From assembly GCF_004339665.1 (NCBI RefSeq), contig NZ_SMMU01000015.1, positions 1-64,000 of the forward strand: a stretch of 64,000 nt of DNA, written 5' to 3'. Under the pieces are notes generated by a model. The model was not told the DNA's origin and did not search any database. It saw only the letters and a list, made by a program, of their open reading frames with translations. The position numbers and the translations under genes are program-made. This DNA is from Azotobacter chroococcum (GTDB lineage Bacteria > Pseudomonadota > Gammaproteobacteria > Pseudomonadales > Pseudomonadaceae). Shown here in pieces: positions 42,008 through 53,541 of this stretch (positions are counted from its first letter, which is position 1; every line of letters begins with the position of its first letter).

Positions 42008-43081
42008 ATGTTCCAGTCCCTCTACGGCAGGCTCGCGGCGGTGCTGATGGGGGTGTTCGTCGCGGTCGGCGGGCTGACGATCCTCGCTTCGGAGCGGATG
42101 CTGGAGACCGAGCGCCTGCTGGAGCTGGCGAGCCACCTGATCCTCGGCGCGCTGGCCTTCAGCCTGCTTGCGGCACTGATCGTCTTCCGCCTGCTGACCC
42201 GACGCCTGCGCGCGCTCTGCGCGGCCATCGAGGCCTTTCGCGACGGTGGCTTCGTCGAGCCGCTGCGCCTTGCCGTGCCTGTCGCTGCCGGCGACGAGAT
42301 CGACCGGCTGGCGCGGGTCTGCGTCGAGATGTCGGAGCGCATCGCCGGCCAGCTCGACGCCCAGGCGCGGGCCGAGGCGTGCCGCCGCGAGCTCTTGGCC
42401 AACGTCTCCCACGACCTGCGCACGCCGCTGGCGTCGATGCAGGGCTATCTGGAAACCCTGCTGCTCAAGGCCGACAGCCTCGCCCCGGAGGAGCGCCATG
42501 GCTACCTGCAGATCGCCACCCGTCACTGCGAGCGGCTGGGCAAGCTGGTCGGCGACCTGTTCGAGCTGACCCGCCTGGAGGCGCGGGAGGTCCGCCCGAA
42601 CCTGGAGCCGTTCCCCATCGCCGAGCTGGCCCAGGACGTGGCGCAGAAGTTCGAGCTGCAGGCGGGCAACGCCGGGCTGCGGCTGCAGACGACGATCCCG
42701 CCGGACGTGCCGGCGGTGCCGGCCGATATCGGCATGCTCGAACGGCTGCTGGAGAACCTCATCGAGAACGCCATGCGCCACACCCCGGCGGGCGGCGTGA
42801 TCGGCGTCGAGGTGGCGACCGTGGGGGAGGCGGTGGAGCTGCGGGTCAGCGATACCGGGCGGGGCATGGCGGCGGAGGAGCTGGCCCATGTGTTCGACCG
42901 CTACTACCGCGTCGACCGCGGCGAGGCCGCCGACGCCGGGCATGCCGGACTCGGCCTGGCGATCTGCCGGCGCATCGTCGAGCTGCATGGCGGCAGCATC
43001 CGCGCCGAGAGTCGGCCCGGTGCCGGGACCTGTTTCGTCGTGCGCCTGCCGGTCGCCGCACCACAGCTCAGCGCAGGCTGA
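42008..43081 (+). CDS. Sensor histidine kinase
   Basis: 357 residues. Two membrane helices (LAAVLMGVFVAVGGLTILA and LILGALAFSLLAALIVFRLL) are separated by only ~15 residues, so there is almost no periplasmic sensor; an HAMP linker follows. The H-box is LLANVSHDLRTPLASMQGYL (phospho-His near residue 133), then N-box LLENLIENAMRHTPAGG, G1 VSDTGRGM and G2 HAGLGLAICRRIV. Before the MITE insertion, GGAG would have stood six bases from the ATG; now the bases before the start offer no ribosome site. Its 3' end overlaps convergent bufC by 14 bp. Confidence 0.92.
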   Translation: MFQSLYGRLAAVLMGVFVAVGGLTILASERMLETERLLELASHLILGALAFSLLAALIVFRLLTRRLRALCAAIEAFRDGGFVEPLRLAVPVAAGDEIDRLARVCVEMSERIAGQLDAQARAEACRRELLANVSHDLRTPLASMQGYLETLLLKADSLAPEERHGYLQIATRHCERLGKLVGDLFELTRLEAREVRPNLEPFPIAELAQDVAQKFELQAGNAGLRLQTTIPPDVPAVPADIGMLERLLENLIENAMRHTPAGGVIGVEVATVGEAVELRVSDTGRGMAAEELAHVFDRYYRVDRGEAADAGHAGLGLAICRRIVELHGGSIRAESRPGAGTCFVVRLPVAAPQLSAG

Positions 43082-43841
43082 AATCGGCCAGGGTGGAGGC
43101 GAGCAGATGACGTTGCAAAAAGGCCGCCAGATCGAGCGCCGGCGCCGTGCGCTGCAGCGCGGCGAACGCCGCGCCGAGCGGCTGGCCGTCGGCGAGCCGG
43201 CGCAGCAGGGCGTATTCGCCGGGTTTCAGGGCGTCGAGCAGTACCTCGAAGCCGCTGCGCCGCACCAGCAGCGCGACACCGCCGCTAGCGAGGTCGAACC
43301 CCTCGTCCCAGGCCACCCCCGGCTGGTGCAGCTGCCACAGGCGCCGCAGCGGCCAGGGCGAGGCGAGCAGGCGGCAGGCCGGGCTGACCCGGAAGCGCAG
43401 CCGCGCCTGGGCGGCGGCCTCGACCGCGGCGAGCCGTTCGAGGGGGAAGGCTGGCGGCGCGGCGGCGTGGAACACCTCGTGGATCGCCCATTCCAGCCGG
43501 GCCATGTCCGGCAGGTAGGGCAGGCCGGCGGCCGGGGCGAGGCCGGCGAGAAAGTCCGCGAAGTGCCGGCCGAAGTCGTGGATGTCGCCGCTGGTCGAGG
43601 GATGCGCGCGGCGGTAGCGCTCCGCCGCCGCGGCGAAGAACTCCGCGCCGACCAGTTGCTCCAGCACCGGGTAGACCGCGCGCAGCGCCTCGCGGCCGTT
43701 GTGCCGGGCGTTGTTGCGGTACACCGCCAGGCGTTCCCCGGGGGCGATGCGGTCGGCCACCAGCAGCGGCAGCAACGCCGCGTCCTGCGGGGCGTCCAGC
43801 GCCGCCGCGAACAGCTCCTGCAGCTCACGCAGGGAGAGCAT
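43068..43841 (-). CDS. bufC: Bufferin maturation partner, DUF2063 (BufC)
   Basis: 257 residues. N-terminal DUF2063 domain (MLSLRELQELFAAALDAP, RLAVYRNNARHNGREALRAV, YPVLEQLVG, HPSTSGDIHDFGRHFADFLA), followed by a C-terminal domain typical of these partner proteins (RLLASPWPLRRLWQLHQPG). In characterised systems, DUF2063 proteins bind the precursor's leader and assist the DUF692 enzyme. The second of two adjacent ATGs (43841) is taken as start, six bases after GGAGG; the gene overlaps the 3' end of bufB by 17 bp. Confidence 0.88.
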   Translation of the reverse strand: MLSLRELQELFAAALDAPQDAALLPLLVADRIAPGERLAVYRNNARHNGREALRAVYPVLEQLVGAEFFAAAAERYRRAHPSTSGDIHDFGRHFADFLAGLAPAAGLPYLPDMARLEWAIHEVFHAAAPPAFPLERLAAVEAAAQARLRFRVSPACRLLASPWPLRRLWQLHQPGVAWDEGFDLASGGVALLVRRSGFEVLLDALKPGEYALLRRLADGQPLGAAFAALQRTAPALDLAAFLQRHLLASTLADFSLR

Positions 43842-44670
43842 CATGCACCTCCAGCAAGCGTTCCGCCGTGGCCGCCTCGGCCAGCAGCACGGCCAGTTCC
43901 GGGATGTCGGTGTCCCATTCGATCAGCGTCGGCTGGCGCCCGAAGCGGCGCAGGGCGAGCCGGTACAGTGCCCACACCGGCGGTGCCACGCGGCTGCCGT
44001 GGGTGTCGACGAGCAGCTCGCCGGCGCGGTCGAAGCCGGCCAGATGGATCTCGCCCACCGCCGCCGGCGGGATGTCGGCGAGAAAGCCGGCGGGATCGAA
44101 GCCATGGTTCATCGCGCTGACGTAGAGGTTGTTCACGTCGAGCAGCACGCCGCAGCCGGTTTCGCTGGCGAGGGCGGCGAGGAACTGCGCCTCGCCGAGA
44201 CTGGAGTGGCGAAAGCGCAGGTAGCTGGAGATGTTCTCGACCAGGATCTGCCGGCCGAGCCTGTCCTGCACCTGGCGCACATGGGCGGCGACCACCGCCA
44301 GCGCCTCCTCGGTGTAGGGCAGCGGCAGCAGGTCGTTGAGGTGGCGGCCGGGGATCGCGCCCCAGCTCAGGTGCTCGGACACCCGCGCCGGCTCGATGCG
44401 CCGCACCAGCGCCGCGAGGCGGGCGAGGTGGGTGCGGTCGAGAGGCTGCGCCGAGCCCAGCGACAGGCCGACGCCGTGCAGGCTCAGCGGGTAGTGGCCG
44501 CGAGCGCGCTCCAGATAGTGCAGCGGCTGGCCATCGCCGAAGTAGTTCTCGCTGTGCACTTCCAGCCAGCCGATATCCGGCAGTTCGGCGAGCAGCTGGC
44601 GATAGTGCGGGGCGCGCAGGCCGATCCCGGCGCGGGCCGGCAGGCGGGGGGGAGGGCTGGAGGGGATCAT
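43825..44670 (-). CDS. bufB: DUF692 multinuclear iron oxidase (BufB)
   Basis: 281 residues, a TIM-barrel MNIO enzyme that modifies Cys in DUF2282 precursors using iron and O2. Family motifs: GIGLRAPHYRQLLAELPDIG, WLEVHSENYFGDGQPLHYLE, LSLHGVGLSLGSAQPLDRTH, VSEHLSW, ILVENISSYLRF, LLDVNNLYVSAMNHGFDP, GEIHLAGF, DTHGSRV and TLIEWDTDIPEL, supplying the conserved His/Glu/Asp/Asn ligands. The start at 44670 has AGGAG five bases upstream. Directly coupled to bufC. It is separated from both precursor genes by more than 4 kb, so it presumably serves both in trans. Confidence 0.92.
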   Translation of the reverse strand: MIPSSPPPRLPARAGIGLRAPHYRQLLAELPDIGWLEVHSENYFGDGQPLHYLERARGHYPLSLHGVGLSLGSAQPLDRTHLARLAALVRRIEPARVSEHLSWGAIPGRHLNDLLPLPYTEEALAVVAAHVRQVQDRLGRQILVENISSYLRFRHSSLGEAQFLAALASETGCGVLLDVNNLYVSAMNHGFDPAGFLADIPPAAVGEIHLAGFDRAGELLVDTHGSRVAPPVWALYRLALRRFGRQPTLIEWDTDIPELAVLLAEAATAERLLEVHDALPA

Positions 44671-44720
44671 GCTCGCTCCTGGGGGCGGTGGCGGTTGCGA
44701 TCCAGTCTGCGCGGCGGGGA

Positions 44721-44736
44721 TCACGAAAGCGTCACG
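44721..44736 (-). promoter_or_regulatory. CGTGA direct repeat upstream of bufB
   Basis: Minus strand: CGTGACGCTTTCGTGA, two CGTGA units 11 bp apart, 51-66 bp before the bufB start and in the shared region with the divergent PAS-GAF gene. It matches the pair before bufA1 (CGTGACGAAAACGTGA) in orientation and spacing. Confidence 0.55.
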
Positions 44737-44792
44737 GAAGGATCAAGGTTTTCTCCGTCGGCGCGAAGCAAGCGGGCACGGGAGGAGCGGAC

Positions 44793-45986
44793 ATGAGCCT
44801 GGAACGCCGAATCCTGCTGCCGGCGGCGCTCTGGGCGCTGCTCCTGCTGGCCGTTCTGGCCTGGGCGGACTGGCCGCGCCTGGCCGCGCCGGGCCTGCTC
44901 GCGGTGGGGCTGGCGCTGTGGCTGGCGCTGCTCGCGCTGGCGCTGCGCCGGCAGGTCCGCCGGCCGCTGGCGGAGCTCGTCCGCGGCTGCGAGGCGCCGG
45001 CGGCGGACGGCGACGACTTCGCCCGTCTCGCCGCCGGCCTGCGTGCGCTGCACGAGCGGCTGGAGGCGCAGCAGGCCGAACTGGCGCGGCTCGGCGAACG
45101 CTGTGCGCAGGCCGAGCGGGCCTGCAAGCTCAGCGAGGAGCGCTTCGCCCTGGCCCTGCGCGGCGCTGGCGACGGCCTCTGGGAGCGCGATCTGGACAAC
45201 GGCCGGCTGGTCCTCTCGGCGCGCTGGAAGAGCATGCTGGGCTACGCCGAGGAGGAGTTTCCCGACCGCCTGGAGGTCTGGCGCGAGCATGTCCACCCCC
45301 AGGACCTGATCGCCGTCGAGATCGCCCTGGATTCCCATCTGCAGGGCGCCCTGCCGCGCTACGAGTGCCAGTACCGCGTCCGCCACAGGGACGGCCGCTA
45401 CCGCTGGCTGCTGTCGCGCGGCTGCGCGCTGCGCCATGCCAACGGCCGCGCCTACCGGATGGTCGGCCTGGACACCGACGTCAGTCCGATCAAGCGGGTC
45501 GAGCACATCCTCGAGGAAGTGGTCGAGGGCACCGCCGGCACCTACGGCGAGGACTTCTTCCAGCGCCTGGTGCAGCACTTCGCCGGCGCCCTCGAGGTGT
45601 CCTGCGCCTTCATCACCGAATGCGCCGACCAGCCGCCGACCCGGGTGCGCACCCTGGCCTTCTGGTCCGACGACCGCTTCCTCGACAACCTGGAGTACGA
45701 CCTGCCCGGCACGCCCTGCGAGGCGGTGATCCGCGACGGGCTGACCTGCTTTCATCCGGCGGCCCTGGCCCGCAAGTTCCCGGTGGAGGAGGGTTTCCAG
45801 AGCTATATCGGCATACCGATCTTCGGCCGCGACGGCGGCGTGCTCGGCCACCTGGCCTTCCTCGACCGGCGGCCGATGGATGGCGGGATGCTGGTCGACG
45901 CGGTGTTCCGCCTGTTCGCCGCCCGCGCCGCCGCCGAGCTGGAGCGCAAGGCCATGGCCGGGGCGCTGGCGCAGCGTTTCGGTTGA
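44793..45986 (+). CDS. Membrane PAS-GAF sensory protein without output domain
   Basis: 397 residues. Two N-terminal membrane helices (LLPAALWALLLLAVLAWADW; GLALWLALLALALRRQV) and a coiled-coil-like linker (LEAQQAELARLGERCAQAER) come first. A PAS-3 domain follows (GLWERDLDNGRLVLSARWKS, YRVRHRDGRYRWLLSRGCAL), then a GAF domain (GEDFFQRLVQHFAGALEVSC, FQSYIGIPIFGRDGGVLGHL). It ends shortly after the GAF (RAAAELERKAMAGALAQRFG) with no kinase, GGDEF or EAL. The start at 44793 is chosen for GGAGGAG six bases upstream. Divergent from bufB and sharing its regulatory region. It may signal through protein contact, or its output gene may be elsewhere. Confidence 0.8.
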   Translation: MSLERRILLPAALWALLLLAVLAWADWPRLAAPGLLAVGLALWLALLALALRRQVRRPLAELVRGCEAPAADGDDFARLAAGLRALHERLEAQQAELARLGERCAQAERACKLSEERFALALRGAGDGLWERDLDNGRLVLSARWKSMLGYAEEEFPDRLEVWREHVHPQDLIAVEIALDSHLQGALPRYECQYRVRHRDGRYRWLLSRGCALRHANGRAYRMVGLDTDVSPIKRVEHILEEVVEGTAGTYGEDFFQRLVQHFAGALEVSCAFITECADQPPTRVRTLAFWSDDRFLDNLEYDLPGTPCEAVIRDGLTCFHPAALARKFPVEEGFQSYIGIPIFGRDGGVLGHLAFLDRRPMDGGMLVDAVFRLFAARAAAELERKAMAGALAQRFG

Positions 45987-46037
45987 GCCCGGATGCGGCG
46001 GCTATGCTTGAGGCAGGCCGTAGCGCGAGGTGTTCCC

Positions 46038-47717
46038 ATGGGCGACTCCTTCCACCCGTACCGCGACGTCGAGATCCGCGCCCCGCGCGGCACGGCGCTG
46101 AACGCCAGGAGCTGGCTCTGCGAGGCGCCGCTGCGCCTGTTGATGAACAACCTCGACCCCGAGGTGGCCGAGAACCCGAAGGAGCTGGTGGTCTACGGCG
46201 GCATCGGCCGGGCGGCGCGCAACTGGGAGTGCTTCGACAGGATCGTCGAGACGCTGAAGAACCTGGCGGACGACGAGACCCTGCTGATCCAGTCGGGCAA
46301 GCCGGTGGGGGTGTTCCGCACCCACCGCGACGCGCCGCGGGTGCTGCTCGCCAATTCCAACCTGGTGCCGCACTGGGCCACCTGGGAACACTTCCACGAG
46401 CTGGACGCCAAAGGCCTGGCCATGTACGGGCAGATGACCGCCGGCAGCTGGATCTACATCGGCAGCCAGGGCATCGTCCAGGGCACCTATGAAACCTTCG
46501 TCGAGGCCGGCCGCCAGCATTATGCCGGCGACCTGCGCGGGCGCTGGCTGCTCAGCGCCGGCCTGGGCGGCATGGGCGGCGCGCAGCCGCTGGCGGCGAC
46601 CCTGGCCGGGGCCTGCGCGCTGCTCGTCGAGTGCCAGCAGAGCCGCATCGATTTTCGCCTGCACACCGGCTATCTGGACGAGCAGGCGCGCGACCTGGAC
46701 GACGCCCTGGCGCGCATCGCCCGTTACACCGGCGAGGGCCGGGCGGTGTCGGTCGGCCTGCTCGGCAACGCCGCCGAGGTGCTGCCGGAACTGGTGCGCC
46801 GCGGCGTGCGCCCGGATCTGCTCACCGACCAGACCAGCGCCCACGACCCGCTCAACGGCTACCTGCCCAGGGGCTGGAGCTGGGCCGAGTACCGCGAGCG
46901 CGCCGCCCGCGAGCCGGCCGCGACCGTCAAGGCGGCCAAACAGTCGATGGCCGGGCACGTGCGCGCCATGCTGGCCTTCCACGCGCAGGGCGTGCCGGTG
47001 TTCGACTACGGCAACAACATCCGCCAGATGGCCCTGGACGAGGGGGTGGAGAACGCCTTCGCCTTTCCCGGCTTCGTCCCGGCCTATATCCGCCCGTTGT
47101 TCTGTCGCGGCATCGGCCCGTTCCGCTGGGTGGCGCTGTCCGGGGAGGCCGAGGACATCCATCGCACCGACGCCCGGGTCAAGGAGCTGATCCCCGGCGA
47201 TCCGCACCTGCACCGCTGGCTGGACATGGCCCGCGAGCGCATCCGTTTCCAGGGCCTGCCGGCACGCATCTGCTGGGTCGGCCTCGGCCAGCGCGCCAGG
47301 CTTGGCCTGGCCTTCAACGAGATGGTCAGAAGCGGCGAGCTCAAGGCGCCGGTGGTCATCGGCCGCGACCATCTCGACTCCGGCTCGGTGGCCAGCCCCA
47401 ACCGCGAAACCGAGGCCATGCGCGACGGCTCGGACGCGGTGTCCGACTGGCCGCTGCTCAACGCCCTGCTGAATACCGCGAGTGGCGCCACCTGGGTGTC
47501 CCTGCACCACGGCGGCGGGGTCGGCATGGGCTACTCGCAACATGCCGGCATGGCGATCGTCTGCGACGGCAGCGACGAAGCGGCGGCGCGGATCGCCCGG
47601 GTGCTGCACAACGACCCGGCCAGCGGGGTGATGCGCCATGCCGACGCCGGCTACCCGGAGGCCATCGCCTGCGCGCGCGAGCAGGGGTTGAACTTGCCGA
47701 TGCTGGGGGATTCCTGA
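46038..47717 (+). CDS. hutU: Urocanate hydratase
   Basis: 559 residues, the normal length. Converts urocanate to 4-imidazolone-5-propionate using tightly bound NAD+ as electrophile. Recognised by [72 protein letters not shown], and the active-site region [17 protein letters not shown] and [15 protein letters not shown]. Start 46038 ([12 protein letters not shown]) has GAGGTG upstream. It leads the hutU-hutI-hutG run; a REP pair separates it from hutI. Confidence 0.95.
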   Translation: MGDSFHPYRDVEIRAPRGTALNARSWLCEAPLRLLMNNLDPEVAENPKELVVYGGIGRAARNWECFDRIVETLKNLADDETLLIQSGKPVGVFRTHRDAPRVLLANSNLVPHWATWEHFHELDAKGLAMYGQMTAGSWIYIGSQGIVQGTYETFVEAGRQHYAGDLRGRWLLSAGLGGMGGAQPLAATLAGACALLVECQQSRIDFRLHTGYLDEQARDLDDALARIARYTGEGRAVSVGLLGNAAEVLPELVRRGVRPDLLTDQTSAHDPLNGYLPRGWSWAEYRERAAREPAATVKAAKQSMAGHVRAMLAFHAQGVPVFDYGNNIRQMALDEGVENAFAFPGFVPAYIRPLFCRGIGPFRWVALSGEAEDIHRTDARVKELIPGDPHLHRWLDMARERIRFQGLPARICWVGLGQRARLGLAFNEMVRSGELKAPVVIGRDHLDSGSVASPNRETEAMRDGSDAVSDWPLLNALLNTASGATWVSLHHGGGVGMGYSQHAGMAIVCDGSDEAAARIARVLHNDPASGVMRHADAGYPEAIACAREQGLNLPMLGDS

Positions 47718-47744
47718 TGCCGGCCTGCTGCAGGCGCGCCAGGG

Positions 47745-47796
47745 GCCAGCTTGCTGGCGATCCATGACAGCGAAAAAGCATCGCCAGCAAGCTGGC
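47745..47796. repeat. REP pair (inverted) between hutU and hutI
   Basis: GCCAGCTTGCTGGCGAT and its exact inverse ATCGCCAGCAAGCTGGC, 17-bp arms with an 18-bp spacer; each arm is itself palindromic. This is the classical Pseudomonas REP type with GCTCCTGCGGG alongside. It may stabilise the hutU mRNA end. Confidence 0.8.
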
Positions 47797-47839
47797 TCCT
47801 GCGGGAGTGGCGGTGGCGATCAAGGAGAGTCGTCCGACC

Positions 47840-49051
47840 ATGACCTACACCCGCTGCTGGTACCACTGCCACGCCGCCACCATGAAGGGCGGGCACTATT
47901 CGGTGATCGAGGATGCCGCGATCGTCGTGCGCGGCGAGCGGATCGCCTGGATCGGCCCGCGCGAGGCCCTGCCGCCCGGCGCCGCCGAGGCCGTCGACCT
48001 CGGCGGCGCCTGGGTCACGCCGGGACTGATCGACTGCCACACCCATCTGGCGTTCGCCGGCGAGCGCAGCGCCGAGTTCGAGCTGCGTCTGGAGGGCGCC
48101 AGCTACGCCGAGATCGCCGCGCATGGCGGCGGCATCGCCAGCACGGTACGCGCCACCCGCGCGGCCAGCGAGGAGCAGTTGCTGGACAGCGCCCTGCGCC
48201 GCGCCCGTCAGTTGCTGTGCGACGGAGTGACCTGCCTGGAGGTGAAGTCCGGCTACGGCCTCGACCTGCCCGGCGAGCGCAAGCTGCTGCGCGTCGCCCG
48301 CCAGCTCGCCGGGCGCCTGCCGCTGACGGTGCGCGCCACCTGCCTGGCCGCCCATGCGGTGCCGCCGGAATACGCCGGGCGTGCTGACGACTACATCGCC
48401 CATGTCTGCGACGAGCTGCTGCCGGCGCTGGCCGAAGAGGGGCTGGTGGACGCGGTGGATGCCTACTGCGAGCATCTGGCCTTCTCGCCGGCGCAGGTCG
48501 AGCGGCTGTTCCGCGCCGCCAGCGCCCTGCGCCTGCCGGTCAAGCTGCACGCCGAGCAGCTTTCCGCGCAGGGCGGCGCGCAGCTCGCGGCGCGTTACCG
48601 GGCGCTGTCCGCCGATCACCTGGAGTATGCCGGCGAGACCGACGTCGCCGCCCTGGCGGCGGCGGGCACGGTGGCGGTGCTGCTGCCGGCGGCCTTCTAC
48701 CTGCTGCGCGAGCGCCAGTTGCCGCCGGTCGAGGCGCTGCGCCGGCACGGCGTGCCGATGGCCGTGGCCAGCGACCTCAACCCCGGCACCGCGCCGGTGC
48801 TGTCGCTGCGCCTGATGCTGGCCATGGCCTGCACGTCGTTCGGCCTGACGCCGGAGGAAGCGCTGGCCGGCGTCACCCTGCACGCGGCCCGCGCGCTCGG
48901 TCTGGTGGACAGCCATGGCAGTCTCGAAGTCGGCAAGTACGCCGATTTCGTCGCCTGGGACATCCATCGCCCGGCCGAACTGGCCTATTGGCTGGGCGGC
49001 GAGCTGCCCAGACAGGTCGTGTTCCACGGACTGGAGGTCACCCATGGATGA
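47840..49051 (+). CDS. hutI: Imidazolonepropionase
   Basis: 403 residues, amidohydrolase superfamily. Hydrolyses 4-imidazolone-5-propionate to N-formimino-L-glutamate. Metal ligands sit in [20 protein letters not shown] (near residue 70), [18 protein letters not shown] (near 175), [20 protein letters not shown] (near 238) and [11 protein letters not shown] (catalytic Asp, near 315). The start at 47840 ([10 protein letters not shown]) gives the usual length; an upstream in-frame GTG at 47807 is less likely. The last 8 bp overlap hutG. Confidence 0.94.
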   Translation: MTYTRCWYHCHAATMKGGHYSVIEDAAIVVRGERIAWIGPREALPPGAAEAVDLGGAWVTPGLIDCHTHLAFAGERSAEFELRLEGASYAEIAAHGGGIASTVRATRAASEEQLLDSALRRARQLLCDGVTCLEVKSGYGLDLPGERKLLRVARQLAGRLPLTVRATCLAAHAVPPEYAGRADDYIAHVCDELLPALAEEGLVDAVDAYCEHLAFSPAQVERLFRAASALRLPVKLHAEQLSAQGGAQLAARYRALSADHLEYAGETDVAALAAAGTVAVLLPAAFYLLRERQLPPVEALRRHGVPMAVASDLNPGTAPVLSLRLMLAMACTSFGLTPEEALAGVTLHAARALGLVDSHGSLEVGKYADFVAWDIHRPAELAYWLGGELPRQVVFHGLEVTHG

Positions 49052-49853
49052 GGTTCTCGAATTCAGCCGCGGCCGGGTGCCGCTGTTGATCAGCATTCCC
49101 CACGCCGGCACCCGCCTGACGCCCGAGGTCGAGGCCGCCCTGGTGCCGCGCGCCCGCTGCCTGCCGGACACCGACCGCTACCTGCCGCGGCTCTACGAGT
49201 TCGCCGCCGGGCTGGGCGTCAGCCTGCTGGTGGGGCGCTATTCGCGCTACGTGGTGGACCTCAACCGGCCGCCCGACGACAGCCTGCTGTACACCGTGCC
49301 GGGCACCGGGCTGTTTCCCGCGACCTTTCTCGACGGCACGCCGCTGTTCCTGCCGGGGCAGGAGCCGGACGCCACGCAGCGGGCCGGCTATCTTGAGCAG
49401 GTCTGGAGGCCCTACCACGCCACCCTGGCGCAGGAGCTGGCGCGGCTGAAGGCGGAATTCGGCTACGCGCTGCTGTTCGATGCCCACTCGATCCGCTCCG
49501 AGGTGCCCTGGCTGTTCGAGGGCCGCCTGCCGGACCTCAACCTGGGCACCCATTGCGGCGCCAGCTGCGCGGCGGAGCTGGCCGAGCGGCTGATGGCGGT
49601 GTGCGCGGCGGCCGAGGGCTACAGCCGGGTGCTCGACGGGCGCTTCACCGGCGGCTACATCACCCGTCATTACGGGCGGCCGGGGGAGGGCATCCACGCT
49701 GTGCAGCTGGAGCTGGTCCAGTGCCGCTACATGGAGGAGGACGAGCCCTTCCGCTACCGCGAGGATCTCGCCGCGCCGACCCGCGTGGTGCTGCGCGCGC
49801 TGCTGGAAGCTATGCTGGCCTGGGGTCGGGAGCAGGGCCGAGGCGATCGGTGA
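49044..49853 (+). CDS. hutG: N-formylglutamate deformylase
   Basis: 269 residues. Hydrolyses N-formyl-L-glutamate to L-glutamate and formate, the last step of the pathway that uses HutF. Characteristic segments: [88 protein letters not shown] and [14 protein letters not shown]. The ATG overlaps the hutI stop by 8 bp and has GGAGG before it. Confidence 0.94.
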   Translation: MDEVLEFSRGRVPLLISIPHAGTRLTPEVEAALVPRARCLPDTDRYLPRLYEFAAGLGVSLLVGRYSRYVVDLNRPPDDSLLYTVPGTGLFPATFLDGTPLFLPGQEPDATQRAGYLEQVWRPYHATLAQELARLKAEFGYALLFDAHSIRSEVPWLFEGRLPDLNLGTHCGASCAAELAERLMAVCAAAEGYSRVLDGRFTGGYITRHYGRPGEGIHAVQLELVQCRYMEEDEPFRYREDLAAPTRVVLRALLEAMLAWGREQGRGDR

Positions 49854-50080
49854 GGCGCTTCGCGCTGCCGACGGCGCGCCGTCGACGGCACGTAAGCCAT
49901 TGTTTAAACTCGCTCTGTGAGTCGTATACCCCTCATGCGAGTGTGCCTTTCCACCTCGCGCACCCACTGTCCGGACTTCCCCGCAGGACAACCGTCGGGG
50001 CCTGGACGCAGCGGACGGCACGTCTCGCTGGAAACGAAACGTCACTCCCCAATACCTCCAACAACAAGGAGCTTCACTTC

Positions 50081-51196
50081 ATGACGATGGTGAGAAAAGG
50101 CATGCTGGCTTTCGCGGTGTCCGCCGCGCTGGGCCTGTCCTCCCTGGCCCAGGCCGACATCCTGATCGGCGTCGCCGGTCCGCACACCGGCCCGAATGCC
50201 GCCTTTGGCGAGCAGTACTGGCGCGGGGCTAGCCAGGCCGCGGCCGACATCAACGCCGCCGGCGGCATCAACGGCGAGCCGATCAAGCTGGTCAAGGGCG
50301 ACGACGCCTGCGAACCCAAGCAGGCCGTCTCGGTGGCCAACCGCCTGGTCGACCAGGACAAGGTCGCCGCGGTGATCGGCCACTTCTGTTCCTCCTCGAC
50401 CATCCCGGCCTCCGAGGTCTACGACGAGGCGGGCATCCTCACCATCACCCCCGGCTCGACCAACCCGCAGGTCACCGAGCGCGGCCTGACCGGCATGTTC
50501 CGCATGTGCGGCCGCGACGACCAGCAGGGCCAGGTCGCCGCCGACTTCATCGTCGACACCCTGAAGGGCAAGCGGGTGGCGGTCATCCACGACAAGGACA
50601 CCTACGGCCAGGGCATCGCCGACTCCGCGCGCGCCCAGCTGAGCAAGCGCGGCGTCGCCGCGGTGCTCTACGAGGGCCTGACCCGCGGCGAGAAGGACTT
50701 CAACGCGCTGGTCACCAAGCTGCGCGGCGCCAACGTCGACGTGGTCTACTTCGGCGGCCTGCACACCGAGGCCGGCCCGCTGCTGCGGCAGATGCGCGAG
50801 CAGGGCCTGACCGCCAGCTTCGTCTCCGGCGACGGCGTCGTCACCGACGAGCTGGTCACCACCGCCGGCGGCCCGCAGTACGTCAAGGGCGCCTTCATGA
50901 CCTTCGGCGCCGACCCGCGCAAGATCCCCGACGGCCAGGCGCTGGTCGAGAAGCTGCGCGCCGGCGGTTACGAGCCGGAGGGCTACACCCTGTACGCCTA
51001 CGCTTCGCTGCAGGCGCTGGCCGCGGCCTTCAACGCGGTCGGCAAGACCGATTCGGAAAAGGCCGCCGAGTGGCTGAAGAGCCATCCGGTGGCGACCGTG
51101 ATGGGCACCAAGGAGTGGGATGCCAAGGGTGACCTGAAGGTCAGCGACTACGTGATCTACGAGTGGGACGACCAGGGCAAGTATCACCAGAAGTGA
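50081..51196 (+). CDS. braC: Periplasmic binding protein of a branched-chain-amino-acid-type ABC transporter
   Basis: 371 residues. Sec signal peptide (MTMVRKGMLAFAVSAALGLS...AQA), then the Leu/Ile/Val-binding fold: DILIGVAGPHTGPNAAFGEQ, VIGHFCSSSTIPASEVYDEA, HDKDTYGQGIADSARAQLSK and VDVVYFGGLHTEAGPLLRQM. The two Cys (GDDACEP and GHFCSSS) form the conserved disulfide. AAGGAG precedes the ATG. It begins the five-gene transporter run 228 bp after hutG. BraC is the inferred orthologue, but the ligand has not been shown. Confidence 0.9.
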   Translation: MTMVRKGMLAFAVSAALGLSSLAQADILIGVAGPHTGPNAAFGEQYWRGASQAAADINAAGGINGEPIKLVKGDDACEPKQAVSVANRLVDQDKVAAVIGHFCSSSTIPASEVYDEAGILTITPGSTNPQVTERGLTGMFRMCGRDDQQGQVAADFIVDTLKGKRVAVIHDKDTYGQGIADSARAQLSKRGVAAVLYEGLTRGEKDFNALVTKLRGANVDVVYFGGLHTEAGPLLRQMREQGLTASFVSGDGVVTDELVTTAGGPQYVKGAFMTFGADPRKIPDGQALVEKLRAGGYEPEGYTLYAYASLQALAAAFNAVGKTDSEKAAEWLKSHPVATVMGTKEWDAKGDLKVSDYVIYEWDDQGKYHQK

Positions 51197-51216
51197 CGAC
51201 CGCCCAGGCCGGGTAG

Positions 51217-51292
51217 GGTGGAAAACGACCGCCGGTCCTTTCCACCTTCCAGCTGCGGTCCGGTGGAAAACCGCTGCGCAGGTTTTCCACCC
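51217..51292. repeat. Double GGTGGAAAAC palindrome between braC and livH
   Basis: An imperfect palindrome GGTGGAAAACGACC/GGTCCTTTCCACC (51217-51246) is followed by a near-perfect one, GGTGGAAAACC...GGTTTTCCACC (51262-51292). Same family as 4779-4806. Placed after the binding-protein gene, it could protect that mRNA end and lower expression of the permease genes. Confidence 0.7.
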
Positions 51293-51346
51293 TGCGGCGC
51301 AGTGCAGCCGAACCCTCCATGAACCGCCCATAGACGAGACTTACGC

Positions 51347-53537
<2,191 letters not shown>

Positions 53538-53541
<4 letters not shown>

